Shown piece after piece: positions 27,509 through 37,600 of a stretch of 64,000 nt of DNA. The DNA comes from Tolypothrix brevis GSE-NOS-MK-07-07A. GTDB taxonomy: Bacteria; Cyanobacteriota; Cyanobacteriia; Cyanobacteriales; Nostocaceae. Positions within the stretch are counted from its first letter, which is position 1, and the number at the start of each line of letters is the position of its first letter. The stretch is taken from NCBI GenBank assembly GCA_019358985.1, contig JAHHIJ010000010.1, forward strand, positions 117,711 through 181,710, in the 5' to 3' direction. The translations under genes were made by a program, and so were the position numbers. The notes beneath the pieces are model-generated. The model saw nothing but the letters and a program-made list of their open reading frames with translations, was not told where the DNA came from and did not search any database.

Positions 27509-28360
27509 GTGAATCAATGTAACTATCCAATAGCAGAATCAGAAAATGGCTGGCATGGCAAACTGAATTTAGTGTATGCCGATCGCCTGGGGACAACTGC
27601 CCTAATTCATAACTCCCATCAAGCCCCACTGAAGGTACAGCGCCCGTTTTATCCAGAAGGGCAACAAATTTGTCATAGCGTCATTTTACACACGGCTGGG
27701 GGCGTTGTGGGAGGCGATCGCATGACTCTTAATTTCCACCTTCAACCCAACACCCAAGCATTAATTACTACAGCTGCTGCTAGTAAAATTTATCGCAGTA
27801 ACGGCATTAAAGCAAAACAAAGCATCAATATAAAAGTTGATGCTGGCGCTTGTTTGGAATGGTTCCCTCAAGAAACTATTGTTTTTAATGGGGCAATTTA
27901 TCGGCAAGATTTACGGGTAGAATTAGCTACAAAAGCTAGTTATTTAGCCTGGGAAATTACTCGATTTGGTCGCAGTGCTAGAGGTGAGAAATTTGTGCAG
28001 GGAGAATGGCGCAATCATACTGAAATTTGGCAGCAAGGAAAACCGTTGTGGATTGATAGACAATGGCTGCCGGGTAGCGAAGATGTTTTTCATAGTCCTC
28101 ACGGCTTGGCTGGGCAACCAATTACTGGTAGTCTAGTTTGGGTGGGAAGTTCTGTGAGCGCGGAAATTGTGGAAAAAGCCCGCAATTTCTGGAGTGGAAA
28201 GGGTGAAGTTGGGGTTACTCGTTTGGAAAATGGATTTTTGTGTCGATATCGTGGTTGTTCGACATCTGAGGTGAGAAACTGGTTTATTGATGTTTGGCAG
28301 TTGTTGCGGATGTCTTTTTTGAATCGTGATAATTGTATACCGAGGGTTTGGCAGATTTAA
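27509..28360 (+). CDS. ureD: Urease accessory protein UreD
   Basis: Chaperone helping insert nickel into urease. The 283-residue protein shows the family run [20 protein letters not shown] then [27 protein letters not shown], and ECWFPQET-type strand [18 protein letters not shown]. It starts at GTG 27509 ([11 protein letters not shown]). First gene of the urease cluster ureD-ureA-ureB; ureC follows after an interruption, and ureE, ureF and ureG are not in the window. Confidence 0.95.
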   Translation: MNQCNYPIAESENGWHGKLNLVYADRLGTTALIHNSHQAPLKVQRPFYPEGQQICHSVILHTAGGVVGGDRMTLNFHLQPNTQALITTAAASKIYRSNGIKAKQSINIKVDAGACLEWFPQETIVFNGAIYRQDLRVELATKASYLAWEITRFGRSARGEKFVQGEWRNHTEIWQQGKPLWIDRQWLPGSEDVFHSPHGLAGQPITGSLVWVGSSVSAEIVEKARNFWSGKGEVGVTRLENGFLCRYRGCSTSEVRNWFIDVWQLLRMSFLNRDNCIPRVWQI

Positions 28361-28389
28361 CGAACCGCAGAGGACACAAAGGGGTAGAA

Positions 28390-28692
28390 ATGCAACTTAC
28401 ACCGCAAGAGAAGGATAAATTATTGATTTTTACGGCTGCGTTGTTAGCTGAAAGACGTAAAAATAGAGGTTTGAAATTGAATTATCCAGAAGCGATCGCT
28501 TATATTTCTGCTGCTATTTTGGAGGGTGCGAGAGATGGGCAAACTGTTGCTGAATTGATGAGTTATGGCACAACTTTGTTAACAATAGATGAGGTCATGG
28601 AAGGTGTGCCGGAAATGGTGCATGAGGTGCAAGTGGAGGCGACTTTTCCTGATGGGACTAAGTTAGTAACTGTCCATAATCCAATAAGATAA
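28390..28692 (+). CDS. ureA: Urease gamma subunit
   Basis: 100-residue structural subunit of the nickel enzyme that hydrolyses urea to ammonia and CO2. Start at ATG 28390 gives the family-standard [20 protein letters not shown]; the frame extends upstream into ureD but that part is not family-like. Contains [20 protein letters not shown] and VTVHNPI at the end. Lies 29 bp after ureD. Confidence 0.96.
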   Translation: MQLTPQEKDKLLIFTAALLAERRKNRGLKLNYPEAIAYISAAILEGARDGQTVAELMSYGTTLLTIDEVMEGVPEMVHEVQVEATFPDGTKLVTVHNPIR

Positions 28693-28722
28693 ATATCACG
28701 CAAAGATGCAGAGGCGCAAAGT

Positions 28723-29028
28723 ATGATTCCTGGAGAAATTATTACATTAGAAGGGGAAATTGAATTAAATGCGGGTCGTGAAACTGTAAGATTGCTGGTG
28801 GGAAATACAGGAGATAGACCAATTCAAATTGGTTCCCACTTTCACTTTTTTGAAGTTAATGCGGCTTTAAATTTTGATCGGGAACAAGCAAGAGGAATGC
28901 GTCTTGATATTCCTGCGGGGACAGCTGTGAGGTTTGAACCAGGGGATGAAAAAGAAGTTACTTTAATTCCTCTTGCTGGTAGTCGGCAAGTTTACGGTTT
29001 TAATGCCAGAATTAATGGTAAATTATAA
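28723..29028 (+). CDS. ureB: Urease beta subunit
   Basis: 101-residue structural subunit: [37 protein letters not shown], and [20 protein letters not shown]. Starts 30 bp after ureA, one operon. The next urease gene, ureC, is 1.17 kb downstream, separated by three minus-strand genes. Confidence 0.97.
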   Translation: MIPGEIITLEGEIELNAGRETVRLLVGNTGDRPIQIGSHFHFFEVNAALNFDREQARGMRLDIPAGTAVRFEPGDEKEVTLIPLAGSRQVYGFNARINGKL

Positions 29029-29035
29029 ATCGTGT

Positions 29036-29284
29036 TTAGGCTATAACCATCTCTGGTTTGGAATCAGGTGATGCTGGTTCAAAATGCAACACCATAAATT
29101 GCTCTGTTCTTAAACCGAGAGATTCGTAAGTTCTTCCGTTGCGATCGCTAAACTCGACTTCAAACGCAGCACCATCAGCTAAGACTTCAACCACTGTGCC
29201 AACTTGTCCGCGCCACAAGTTACACTCAGGAAGGTCAATTGTTAATGCAACTACATCAAGTAACTTTGGTGTGTTTATCGTCAT
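29036..29284 (-). CDS. DUF4926-type small protein
   Basis: 82-residue beta-rich protein (LLDVVALTIDLPECNLWRGQ, VGTVVEVLADGAAFEVEFSD) of the DUF4926 group, with an SH3-like 'GQVGTVVE' core. It converges on ureB with 7 bp between stops and lies 19 bp downstream of the DUF6883-like gene on the same strand. Such pairs of small cyanobacterial proteins are often found as accessory modules; function unknown. Confidence 0.75.
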   Translation of the reverse strand: MTINTPKLLDVVALTIDLPECNLWRGQVGTVVEVLADGAAFEVEFSDRNGRTYESLGLRTEQFMVLHFEPASPDSKPEMVIA

Positions 29285-29303
29285 TTCTTATTACCTCCAG
29301 ATA

Positions 29304-29693
29304 TTAAAGAGGATAACAGGTTGTTAATCTCGGAGTGTTAGAATCAGGCTCAATAATCCAGCCAGTCCGAATGGTTGCACTTCTATTTTGCCATTCAAGC
29401 GGGAAATCGAGGGTATAGCGTTGTCCAAAATCATCACGTCGTGCCAATTTAGCCTCGTGTGTTTTGACGACTTCGAGAAGAATTTGGCGTAAATCCTCGG
29501 CATTTTCAGCCGTCATGCCTATTATTGATGAAAATAGTCGAGCTTTATGCTTTCCTTCATCGTGGTCTAAATTTAGACAGTAATCCCGTAGTTTGCGAAT
29601 ATCAACAACTGCATTCTCTGCATTTGGAATCAGCATTGCATCAACTTTGTTCGTCTTGTTTGAGTCTAGGGCAAATGCGATCGCATAATCCAT
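29304..29693 (-). CDS. DUF6883-type protein
   Basis: 129 residues with the core AMLIPNAENAVVDIRKLRDY, CLNLDHDEGKHKARLFSSII and DFPLEWQNRSATIRTGWIIE. I recognise this as the DUF6883 family, commonly encoded just before a DUF4926 gene. In other bacteria this domain also appears as the C-terminal module of polymorphic-toxin-like proteins, so an RNase/toxin-type role with DUF4926 as partner is possible; this is inference. The ATG at 29693 could be preceded by a shorter real start at MLIPNAE. Confidence 0.7.
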   Translation of the reverse strand: MDYAIAFALDSNKTNKVDAMLIPNAENAVVDIRKLRDYCLNLDHDEGKHKARLFSSIIGMTAENAEDLRQILLEVVKTHEAKLARRDDFGQRYTLDFPLEWQNRSATIRTGWIIEPDSNTPRLTTCYPL

Positions 29694-29745
29694 AAACCCA
29701 AATTATCCGAAAGGAACGCTGAGGTAAACGCAAAGGTACGCGGAG

Positions 29746-30123
29746 TTAGAGTTTATTTGCCACACGTTTGATGCCTTCTTTAAGGTGGAGAACGTTAAAG
29801 TTGAGAATAAGACCAAGTTTGCAATTAGCTAATTTAAGATAAGTTAAAAGTTGTACTGAGTGAATTGGGTTGATGGATTCTACAGATTTGACTTCAATAA
29901 TTACTTTATTTTCAACTATTAAATCCAATCGATAAACACAATCTAATTGCACCTCTTCGTAAATAAGCCGTAATGGAACTTGCTTACCAACATTTAATCC
30001 CTTCTTTCCCAACTCGTAATACAAACACTCCTCATAAGCTGACTCTAACAAACCCGGTCCCAACGCTGTATGCACTCGCATCCCACAGCCAATTATCACC
30101 CCACTCAAATCATTCTCATCCAT
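29746..30123 (-). CDS. GxxExxY protein (PD-(D/E)XK fold)
   Basis: 125-residue protein with the name-giving motif ALGPGLLESAYEECLYYELG and the nuclease-fold strand pair LDLIVENKVIIEVKSVESIN (D..ExK). GxxExxY proteins are widespread, of unknown role, and often sit near introns, repeats or accessory islands. Third minus-strand gene placed inside the urease cluster, 77 bp from the ureC start. Confidence 0.87.
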   Translation of the reverse strand: MDENDLSGVIIGCGMRVHTALGPGLLESAYEECLYYELGKKGLNVGKQVPLRLIYEEVQLDCVYRLDLIVENKVIIEVKSVESINPIHSVQLLTYLKLANCKLGLILNFNVLHLKEGIKRVANKL

Positions 30124-30199
30124 CCTCAGCGTACCTTTGCGCTTCCCTCAGCGTCCCTTTGCGTTTAAACTCAATTCTAACCTCTAATAGCAGTGCATT

Positions 30200-31906
30200 A
30201 TGCCTTACAGAATGTCTCGTCGCGCTTACGCAGAAACTTTCGGTCCCACTGTCGGAGATAAAGTCCGACTTGCAGACACAGAATTATTTATTGAAGTTGA
30301 ACAAGACTTCACAACTTACGGCGATGAAGTGAAATTTGGTGGTGGTAAAGTTATTAGAGATGGGATGGGACAATCTCCCATTTCTAATGCTGATGGTGCG
30401 GTTGATTTAGTGATTACTAATGCTTTGATTCTCGATTGGTGGGGTGTTGTCAAAGCAGATATTGGCATTAAAGATGGCAAGATTTTTAAAATTGGGAAAG
30501 CGGGAAATCCTTATATTCAAGACAATATAGATATTATTATTGGTCCGGGAACTGAAGCTTTAGCGGGGGAGGGAATGATTCTCACCGCTGGGGGTATTGA
30601 TACCCACATTCATTTTATCTGTCCGCAACAAATTGAAGTAGCGATCGCTTCCGGAATTACGACGATGATTGGCGGTGGTACTGGTCCTGCTTCTGGTACA
30701 AATGCGACAACTTGCACGCCTGGACCCTGGAATATTTACCGAATGCTGCAAGCGGCTGATGCTTTCCCTGTAAATTTGGGTTTTTTAGGTAAAGGTAACA
30801 CCAGCCTACCTCAAGGACTCGTGGAGCAAGTTAATGCGGGTGCGATCGGTTTAAAGTTACACGAAGATTGGGGAACTACACCCGCAACAATTGATACGTG
30901 TCTCACCGTTGCTGATGAGTATGATGTGCAAGTCGCAATTCACACCGATACTTTGAATGAAGCTGGTTTTGTGGAAGATACGATCGCTGCTTTCAAAAAT
31001 CGCGTTATCCACACATACCATACCGAGGGGGCAGGCGGGGGACACGCACCAGATATTATCAAGGTTTGCGGTCAAGCGAATGTATTACCATCTTCTACCA
31101 ATCCTACACGCCCTTACACGGTCAATACTTTGGATGAACACCTGGATATGTTAATGGTATGTCATCATCTCGATCCTGCGATCGCTGAGGATGTCGCTTT
31201 TGCTGAGTCGCGCATTCGTCGGGAAACAATCGCCGCAGAGGACATTTTACACGACTTGGGCGCGTTTAGTATGATTTCTTCCGATTCTCAAGCGATGGGA
31301 CGGGTAGGGGAAGTAATAATTAGAACTTGGCAGACAGGACATAAAATGAAGGTGCAGCGCGGAAGCCTTACAGGAGATGGACAAGCTGATAATAATCGCG
31401 CTAAAAGATATGTTGCAAAGTATACGATTAATCCAGCAATTACCCACGGAATTGCTCAGTATGTCGGTTCGGTGGAAGAGGGGAAAATAGCAGATTTGTG
31501 TTTGTGGCGTCCCGCTTTTTTTGGCGTCAAGCCTGAGATAGTAGTTAAAGGGGGAATGATTGCCTGGTCGCAAATGGGTGATGCTAATGCAAGTATTCCG
31601 ACACCACAACCTGTGCATATGCGTCCGATGTTTGGCAGTTTTGGGGGTGCGCTTCACGCAACTTCATTTACTTTTGTTTCGCAAGCAGCGTTAGAAAGAG
31701 AAATACCCAGTCAGTTAGGTTTACAAAAGCAAATTGTTGCAGTTTCCGGGACACGTCAATTGAGTAAGCGGGATATGAAGCTAAATGATGCGTTACCTCA
31801 TATTGAAGTTGATTCCCAAACTTATGAAGTACGTGCTGATGGAGAGTTGCTGACTTGCGAACCTGCGACGATTTTACCGATGGCACAAAGGTACTTTTTG
31901 TTTTAA
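30200..31906 (+). CDS. ureC: Urease alpha (catalytic) subunit
   Basis: 568-residue nickel amidohydrolase. Metal ligands are in [10 protein letters not shown] (His136, His138), the carbamylated lysine is Lys219 in [15 protein letters not shown], with further ligands in [12 protein letters not shown] and [13 protein letters not shown]; the flap cysteine motif is [20 protein letters not shown]. Length and ends (MAQRYFLF) are normal. ATG four codons in ([12 protein letters not shown]) is an alternative start. It is separated from ureDAB by 1.17 kb, so it probably needs its own promoter or long readthrough. The 3' neighbour, a Rpn-like gene, begins 4 bp after the stop. Confidence 0.98.
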   Translation: MPYRMSRRAYAETFGPTVGDKVRLADTELFIEVEQDFTTYGDEVKFGGGKVIRDGMGQSPISNADGAVDLVITNALILDWWGVVKADIGIKDGKIFKIGKAGNPYIQDNIDIIIGPGTEALAGEGMILTAGGIDTHIHFICPQQIEVAIASGITTMIGGGTGPASGTNATTCTPGPWNIYRMLQAADAFPVNLGFLGKGNTSLPQGLVEQVNAGAIGLKLHEDWGTTPATIDTCLTVADEYDVQVAIHTDTLNEAGFVEDTIAAFKNRVIHTYHTEGAGGGHAPDIIKVCGQANVLPSSTNPTRPYTVNTLDEHLDMLMVCHHLDPAIAEDVAFAESRIRRETIAAEDILHDLGAFSMISSDSQAMGRVGEVIIRTWQTGHKMKVQRGSLTGDGQADNNRAKRYVAKYTINPAITHGIAQYVGSVEEGKIADLCLWRPAFFGVKPEIVVKGGMIAWSQMGDANASIPTPQPVHMRPMFGSFGGALHATSFTFVSQAALEREIPSQLGLQKQIVAVSGTRQLSKRDMKLNDALPHIEVDSQTYEVRADGELLTCEPATILPMAQRYFLF

Positions 31907-31909
31907 TTC

Positions 31910-32923
31910 ATGACTGAGCAATTTACTGATTATGATAGTCCTTGGAAAGAAGTTATTGAAAGCTTTTTTCCTCGGTTTTTAGAATACTTCTTTCTTGATG
32001 CCTACGTTGTTATTGATTGGGAAAGAGACTATGAATTTCTCGATACTGAACTGCAACAGTTAGAACCTGATGCAGAAATTGGCAAGCGTTTAGTTGATAA
32101 AGTGGCGAAAGTTTGGCTACTTGATGGTGAAGAAGCTTGGGTATTAATTCATGTCGAAGTTCAAGGACAATATGACAGCAACTTTGCCGAAAGGATGTAT
32201 ACATATAATTATCGCTTGTTTGATCGTCATAAAAAGCAAGTTATTAGCTTGGCGGTTTTAGCGGATGAATCAGAAAGTTGGCGACCTTCAAGTTATAATT
32301 ATCAACTTGGGGGATGTCGCGTCAGCTTGGAGTTTCCTGTAGCGAAACTTCTGGACTATGAAGCTGACTGGGAAAGCCTGGAACAAAGCACTAATCCCTT
32401 TAGTATAGTTGTGATGGCGCATCTCAGAACTAAGGCGACAAACCGAAATCCCGAAAGCAGGTTACAGTGGAAATTGAGCTTAGTCAGAATCTTGTTTGAA
32501 AGAGGATATGACCGAGAATACATTTTGGGATTATTTCGGTTTATTGATTGGGTGATGGTACTTCCAGAAGAACTGGCAAATAATTTTAAAAGAGAATTGA
32601 GAAGTTACGAAGAGGTAAATATAATGCGGTACGTAACAAGTATTGAAAGGCTAGCAAAAGCAGAAGGAATTCAAGAAGGAATTGAACAAGGAATTCAAGA
32701 AGGAATTCAAGAAGGAATTGAACAAGGAATTCTGCAAACAAGTCGAGAAAATTTGATTGAAGTTCTAGAGACGCGGTTTGGAGAAGTGCCAAGTTCGATT
32801 GTGGAGGTTGTTAATCAAATTGAGGAATCGGCTGTGTTAAAAATGCTTCATAAAAGAGCGATCGCTATTCCTTCCACAGCAGAATTTCAACAAATCTTAT
32901 CAAGTATCGCACCCCAAGAATAA
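31910..32923 (+). CDS. Rpn/DUF4351-type nuclease-like protein with repeat tail
   Basis: 337-residue protein of the Rpn / putative transposase superfamily. N-terminal half: DYDSPWKEVIESFFPRFLEY, then DAEIGKRLVDKVAKVWLLDG and the strand WVLIHVEVQGQYDSNFAERM, giving the D...ExQ nuclease-fold pattern. It carries a tandem repeat EGIQEGIEQGIQEGIQEGIE near residues 255-275, encoded by a near-perfect DNA repeat of GAAGGAATTCAA/GAACAAGGAATT units at about 32669-32730. Begins 4 bp after ureC, so possibly co-transcribed although unrelated. Confidence 0.8.
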   Translation: MTEQFTDYDSPWKEVIESFFPRFLEYFFLDAYVVIDWERDYEFLDTELQQLEPDAEIGKRLVDKVAKVWLLDGEEAWVLIHVEVQGQYDSNFAERMYTYNYRLFDRHKKQVISLAVLADESESWRPSSYNYQLGGCRVSLEFPVAKLLDYEADWESLEQSTNPFSIVVMAHLRTKATNRNPESRLQWKLSLVRILFERGYDREYILGLFRFIDWVMVLPEELANNFKRELRSYEEVNIMRYVTSIERLAKAEGIQEGIEQGIQEGIQEGIEQGILQTSRENLIEVLETRFGEVPSSIVEVVNQIEESAVLKMLHKRAIAIPSTAEFQQILSSIAPQE

Positions 32924-32961
32924 CCAACGATAATTAAACGGCGTAATGAGGTAGTAGCATT

Positions 32962-33732
32962 ATGTTAGCTAATTCAACCACATTTGAAGTTACTTGGGAA
33001 AAGTTACCAGACGATTTTGTTTTAGATGACGAGCCTGTGGATAATATTAATCAACCACCTTTAGCTGCTGCGTTAACTGAAAGTTTGGTATTTGCTGGGA
33101 AATTACCTGCGAATGCTTTGACTACCACTAACTACGGTATTTGTGCCACTTTAAATAATAGGTTTGTGGTGAAAGCACCTGATTGGGGATATGTACCAGC
33201 AATTCGAGTTTCGCGAGAAGAAGTGACGCGCAGTTATACCCCGCGACTTCAAGGAGATACTCCAGTCATTGTGATGGAATTTATTTCCGATACTAAAGAA
33301 AACGAGTATTCCAGTAAACCAACTTATCCACCAGGAAAGTGGTTTTTTTATGAACAGATTTTACAAGTTCCAAATTACGCAATTTTTGAACCTAGTACTG
33401 GAGTACTGGAGGTGTATCGATTGGATGATTCAGGACGCTATCAAATCCAAGATTTGGATGAAAATAATCGTTGTTGGATTCCAGAAATTAACCTTTTTCT
33501 CGGTGTGTGGTTAGGTAGTCGTGAAAATCGAAATGGCTATTGGTTGCGCTGGTGGAATGAAAGCGGAGAATTGCTGCTGTGGGGTTCGGAGTTGACAACT
33601 AAAGAACGTCAACGTGCGGATGAGGAACGGCAACGTGCTGATGAGGAACGTCAACGTGCTGATGAGGAACGGCAACGTGCTGATAGATTAGCACAACAAC
33701 TCAGGGCAGCGGGAATTGAACCGGAGGTGTGA
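32962..33732 (+). CDS. Uma2-family endonuclease-like protein with repeat tail
   Basis: 256-residue DUF820/Uma2 protein with a PD-(D/E)XK-type core (VVKAPDWGYVPAIRVSREEV, then DTPVIVMEFISDTKENEYSS). The tail has a heptad repeat RQRADEERQRADEERQRADE at about residues 214-243, encoded by near-perfect 21-bp DNA repeats. Uma2 proteins are expanded in cyanobacteria; few have known roles. It starts 38 bp after the Rpn-like gene on the same strand. Confidence 0.85.
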   Translation: MLANSTTFEVTWEKLPDDFVLDDEPVDNINQPPLAAALTESLVFAGKLPANALTTTNYGICATLNNRFVVKAPDWGYVPAIRVSREEVTRSYTPRLQGDTPVIVMEFISDTKENEYSSKPTYPPGKWFFYEQILQVPNYAIFEPSTGVLEVYRLDDSGRYQIQDLDENNRCWIPEINLFLGVWLGSRENRNGYWLRWWNESGELLLWGSELTTKERQRADEERQRADEERQRADEERQRADRLAQQLRAAGIEPEV

Positions 33733-33865
33733 TGTAATTAGTTTATTTTGATTTAGGCGATCGCCGACTATTTTTCATGTAGTTTGTCGAAGCGCGATCG
33801 CTATTCGTCCAATTAAGTTAAAAAGCTAAGATAAAAAAGTCAACTTACATCCCAACTAAATAGTT

Positions 33866-34072
33866 ATGCTACCTATCAACAAGAAAATTGTCACTGATGA
33901 AGCAATGCGTCCAGTAGCAGTTTTGATTGATTATCAAGACTGGGAGAGAATTGAGCAAATATTAAATGCCTATCAATCACAACAAGAAAATTTTGATTTA
34001 AATAAGTACGCTGGTGTAATTCAACTTACTCAAGACCCTTTAGAATATCAGCAGCAAAGCAGGGATGAATGA
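33866..34072 (+). CDS. Antitoxin-like protein, VapB/Phd type
   Basis: 68-residue protein MLPINKKIVTDEAMRPVAVL then IDYQDWERIEQILNAYQSQQ. It is a Phd/YefM-like antitoxin of the sort that precedes PIN-domain toxins in cyanobacteria. Its stop overlaps a following ATG by 4 bp (ATGA), the usual VapBC junction, but the toxin gene is truncated (34069-34149). The antitoxin alone may persist without a target. Confidence 0.75.
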   Translation: MLPINKKIVTDEAMRPVAVLIDYQDWERIEQILNAYQSQQENFDLNKYAGVIQLTQDPLEYQQQSRDE

Positions 34073-34149
34073 AGTTGACACAATCTTTAATATTGTTAGA
34101 TACAAATATAGTCTTGTACTTTCTGGGTGGTAGGTTAGTAAATCAATAG
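34069..34149 (+). pseudogene. Truncated PIN-domain (VapC-like) toxin
   Basis: From ATG 34069 (overlapping the antitoxin stop) the frame reads MKLTQSLILLDTNIVLYFLG and stops after GRLVNQ at 34149, 26 residues. SLILLDTNIVLYFLGGRL is the normal beginning of a PIN nuclease, with the first catalytic Asp in LDTN. The remaining roughly 100 residues are missing; A/T-rich and repeat DNA follows. Confidence 0.75.
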
Positions 34150-34230
34150 AATTTTCACATAACACATAACGTTATATTATAAAAATTAAAGTTTTCGTTA
34201 CTAAAGCTTAAGTTTTGCTTATAATATCGG

Positions 34231-34302
34231 GACTTTGATTACTAAGATCGAGACTTTGATTACTAAGATCGAGACTTTGATTACTAACGTCGAGACTTTG
34301 GT
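34231..34302. repeat. 21-bp tandem repeat, about 3.4 copies
   Basis: Unit GACTTTGATTACTAAGATCGA; the GACTTTG start recurs at 34231, 34252, 34273 and 34294. The third copy differs (ACTAACGTC) and the last is partial. It lies in the region where the PIN toxin was lost. Confidence 0.85.
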
Positions 34303-34441
34303 AACGATATAAGAATAAAACACTGTGTTGCGCGATCGCTTAGTTGATAATGAAAGTGCGATCGCGTTCTTTTCGTCCTTTTATATCATGTCCGGAAAAC
34401 CACATATTATATTATAATATATATATATTGTAGAGACGGCG

Positions 34442-34576
34442 ATTTATCGCGTCTGTTGCCTTGTAAGAATTTATCGCGTCTGTTGCCTTGTAAGAATTTA
34501 TCGCGTCTGTTGCCTTGTAAGAATTTATCGCGTCTGTTGCCTTGTAAGAATTTATCGCGTCTGTTGCCTTGTAGAC
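34442..34576. repeat. 27-bp tandem repeat, five copies
   Basis: Unit ATTTATCGCGTCTGTTGCCTTGTAAGA beginning at 34442, 34469, 34496, 34523 and 34550. The first copy is preceded by TGTAGAGACGGCG and the array is followed by family-A palindromes AGACGCGATAAATCGCGTCTC (34587) and AGACGCGATTTATCGCGTCTC (34640), so it has grown from a family-A element. About 500 bp (34150-34659) hold only repeats. Confidence 0.9.
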
Positions 34577-34659
34577 GAACCGAAGAAGACGCGATAAATC
34601 GCGTCTCTACAAATGCATTTGTTGGAAATGAACCGAAGAAGACGCGATTTATCGCGTCT

Positions 34660-37600
34660 CTACAAATGTAACTTCTCTAACACCTCTGGGGTAAAGGGAT
34701 TATTACCGGCTTGCAAGTCTTTAACCCAAGCTTCCCGTAGTTCCTTCGCATCAGCGTCGTTAGTTGATTCGATAAATACCTGAAAGTCCTCAATTGCACC
34801 TTGAAAATTACCAGTTAGCGCTCTTGCTAAACCGCGACTATCGCGGATATTAGCATTATTAGGTGCAAGTTTCACTGCTTTTTCACAAGCATCATTAACT
34901 ACATTCTTGACATAACCTTGTAAGCTAGCTTGCCGGCAGAAACTATTCTCAGATTTAGCTAAGTTTTCTTTTGTTGGTTTTAAGTTTTCAATTCTTTTAT
35001 AAACTGCTTGTGCTTTCCTATATTCATCCTGCTTTAATTGTTCTTCGGCTTCGTCAATTAAACCGGCTATGTAAAAGTCTTGGGCTACTTTTTCGGGGTT
35101 ATTTTGTACACCATCAATGTCTGGATTGATATCTATCTTAGGTTGGATTCTTTGTGCTTGTTTCAACTTGGCAACTGCATCATTAATATCACCTTGTCTG
35201 GCTAGTTGTTTGCCTTGATCAACAAGTCCTTTGCTGATAAAGTGTTTGGTAACAGCTTGGATGTTAGTTTGCACCCCATCGGTATTATCATCGAGGTCAA
35301 TTTTGGCATCTAGTTGCTGTGCTTGTTTAAACTTGGCAACTGCACCATCAAAATTACCTTGTGTGGCTACGTCTTTACCTTGTTGAACTAAGGCTTGACT
35401 GACAAGTTTTTTGGCAACAGCTTGAGGGTTAGTTTGCACACCTTCAGTATTATCATCAAGGTCAATTTTTGCGTTTAGTTGTTGTGCTTGTTTAAACTTG
35501 GCAACTACAGCGTCAACATCACCTTTATCGGCTATTTCTCTGGCTTGTTTAACTAAAGCTTGACTGACAAGTTCTTTGGCAACTTTTTCGGGATCGTTCT
35601 GCACACCATCGGTATCTGTGTCGAAGTCAATTTTGACGTTTAGTTGCTTTGCTTGTTTAAAGTTGGTTACTGCACCATCAAAATCGCCTTTTTTAGCTGA
35701 GTCTCTACCTGCAAACTCGAAGCGGAGAGAAGCAGTTTTGACTTCTGGATTAATGTCTAATTTAGAGTTCCATTTTTTAGCTGTTTTGAACTTAGCAAGG
35801 GCATCTTCAAAATTACCATTTCTGGCGGCAGTTTCTCCGGCTGTCACCATGAATGGGGTTGCTGCCAATAAAATATCGGGATTTTGTTCTTGACAAAATG
35901 TCAGTGGTTCTAAAGCCTCTGCATGGCTAATCAGATAAGCTTTGAGCTTGTGACAACCCCGCGAAAGTAAATTATCTAAATCGAAGTACCAGATTTTGAT
36001 CGTGTTGTCGTAACTTCCAGAAGCAATAGTTTTGCCATCACTGCTAAAAGCGACGCTAGTGACAGAACCGGAATGTCCCTCCAAGGTATTTTTTTCTTCA
36101 ATCTCCGGCAATATCTCTTGGATGCTCAATATGGGACTCAAAGTAGGGTAATCGACAATCGAGGGCTTTTCTTTCACCAACCCTTTGAGAGTTTGCCCAG
36201 CTTTCATTGCCATAACTAAACTTTGAACACTTTCATTTTTATTCGACTTAAACTGTTCTAAGGCATAGCTGCCTTGTTGTTCCACTTCACTAATACTAAA
36301 AGCCCTTCGTCTGGCTTGTTCTGCCAGTGCTGCTACCCCTACCGCTCCCAAAAGTGTCACTCCCAAAATAGCAGCACCAATATAAGTTTGTCGTCGTGTT
36401 TTTTGTTGCGCTTGCGCTAACCGCTGATTCGCTTGTCTCTCTTCTTCTAAAGCGATTTCTGCTTTCTGTCGTGCATCTGCTAATATTTGCTTCGCTTGTC
36501 TTTCCGCATCCAAGGCAATTTGCACTTCTTGCCGGTCTAACTGCTGACTAGCTGCTAAAAATTGATAATCTTGATCGCTTAAACTTTTGCCCACTGTCCA
36601 TGTCTGAGCATCTCGCAATGTTTGCCCCCGCAACAAACGCGATTCATCTTGACAACCGGAATCGAACCACGCTGTTAACGCTTGTGCATAGGGACGCAGT
36701 TTGGCAAATGCTTCATCAACCCAACTTTGATTAAAAACCTCTGCGTAAATGCGGTTAGAAACCTTTAATACCTGCTCCTTCACAACCAACCCGGAAAGCC
36801 GCAATTCCATTTGCTCGGAACTGTCATCACCCGCAACTTCACCGCGTTGCAATATTTGCTGATATAATCCCAACAATCTGCCAGCACGCTGCTGATTTTG
36901 CAAAATGCGATCGCGTATCGTCCTTAAATGCTCCGGTTCATCCTGGGATTCCCAATGTTTTATCACATGCGATCGGACTAACTCTTCAATAAGACGTTCC
37001 ACCGGTACGTCTCTACATTGTTCCGCGCTATGGGAAAGACGTTCCACCGGTACGTCTCTACATTGTTCCGCGCTATGGGAAAGACGTTCCACCGGTACGT
37101 CTCTACATTGTTCCGCGCTATGGGAAAGACGTTCCACCGGTACGTCTCTACATTGTTCCGCGCTATGGGAAAGACGTTCCACGGTTACGTCTCTACGCAG
37201 CAATTTACAAACCTTCTGGGTGAGAAACGGTTGTCCACCAGTCCAAGCCAAAATCTCTCGCAGCACAGCTTGGGGATTACTAATGCCCACAAACCCATCA
37301 GCTAATGTTGTAGCTTCGTCGAATTTAAAACCCGTGAGTGCGATCGCTCTACCAATATTAAACGGCGTCCGCTTCTTATCCGCAATCAAATCTGAAGGCG
37401 TTGCTACCCCAAATAGCGCAAAAGTAATCCGCTCATACTCTGGATTATCGGCACGCAAGTTATAGCAAGCCCTAATTAAAGCAAAAAAATCATCTATGGA
37501 AAAACTCAAACTGAGAATACTATCAATCTCATCCACAAAGATGACAATTTGTCCAGAAATCTCCACGAACAACACATCTTCGATAAACTTGCCCAATCGC

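Noticed and set aside
34442..34576. 27-bp repeats as a CRISPR array
   Set aside because: The units are contiguous with no unique spacers, so it is a simple tandem repeat.
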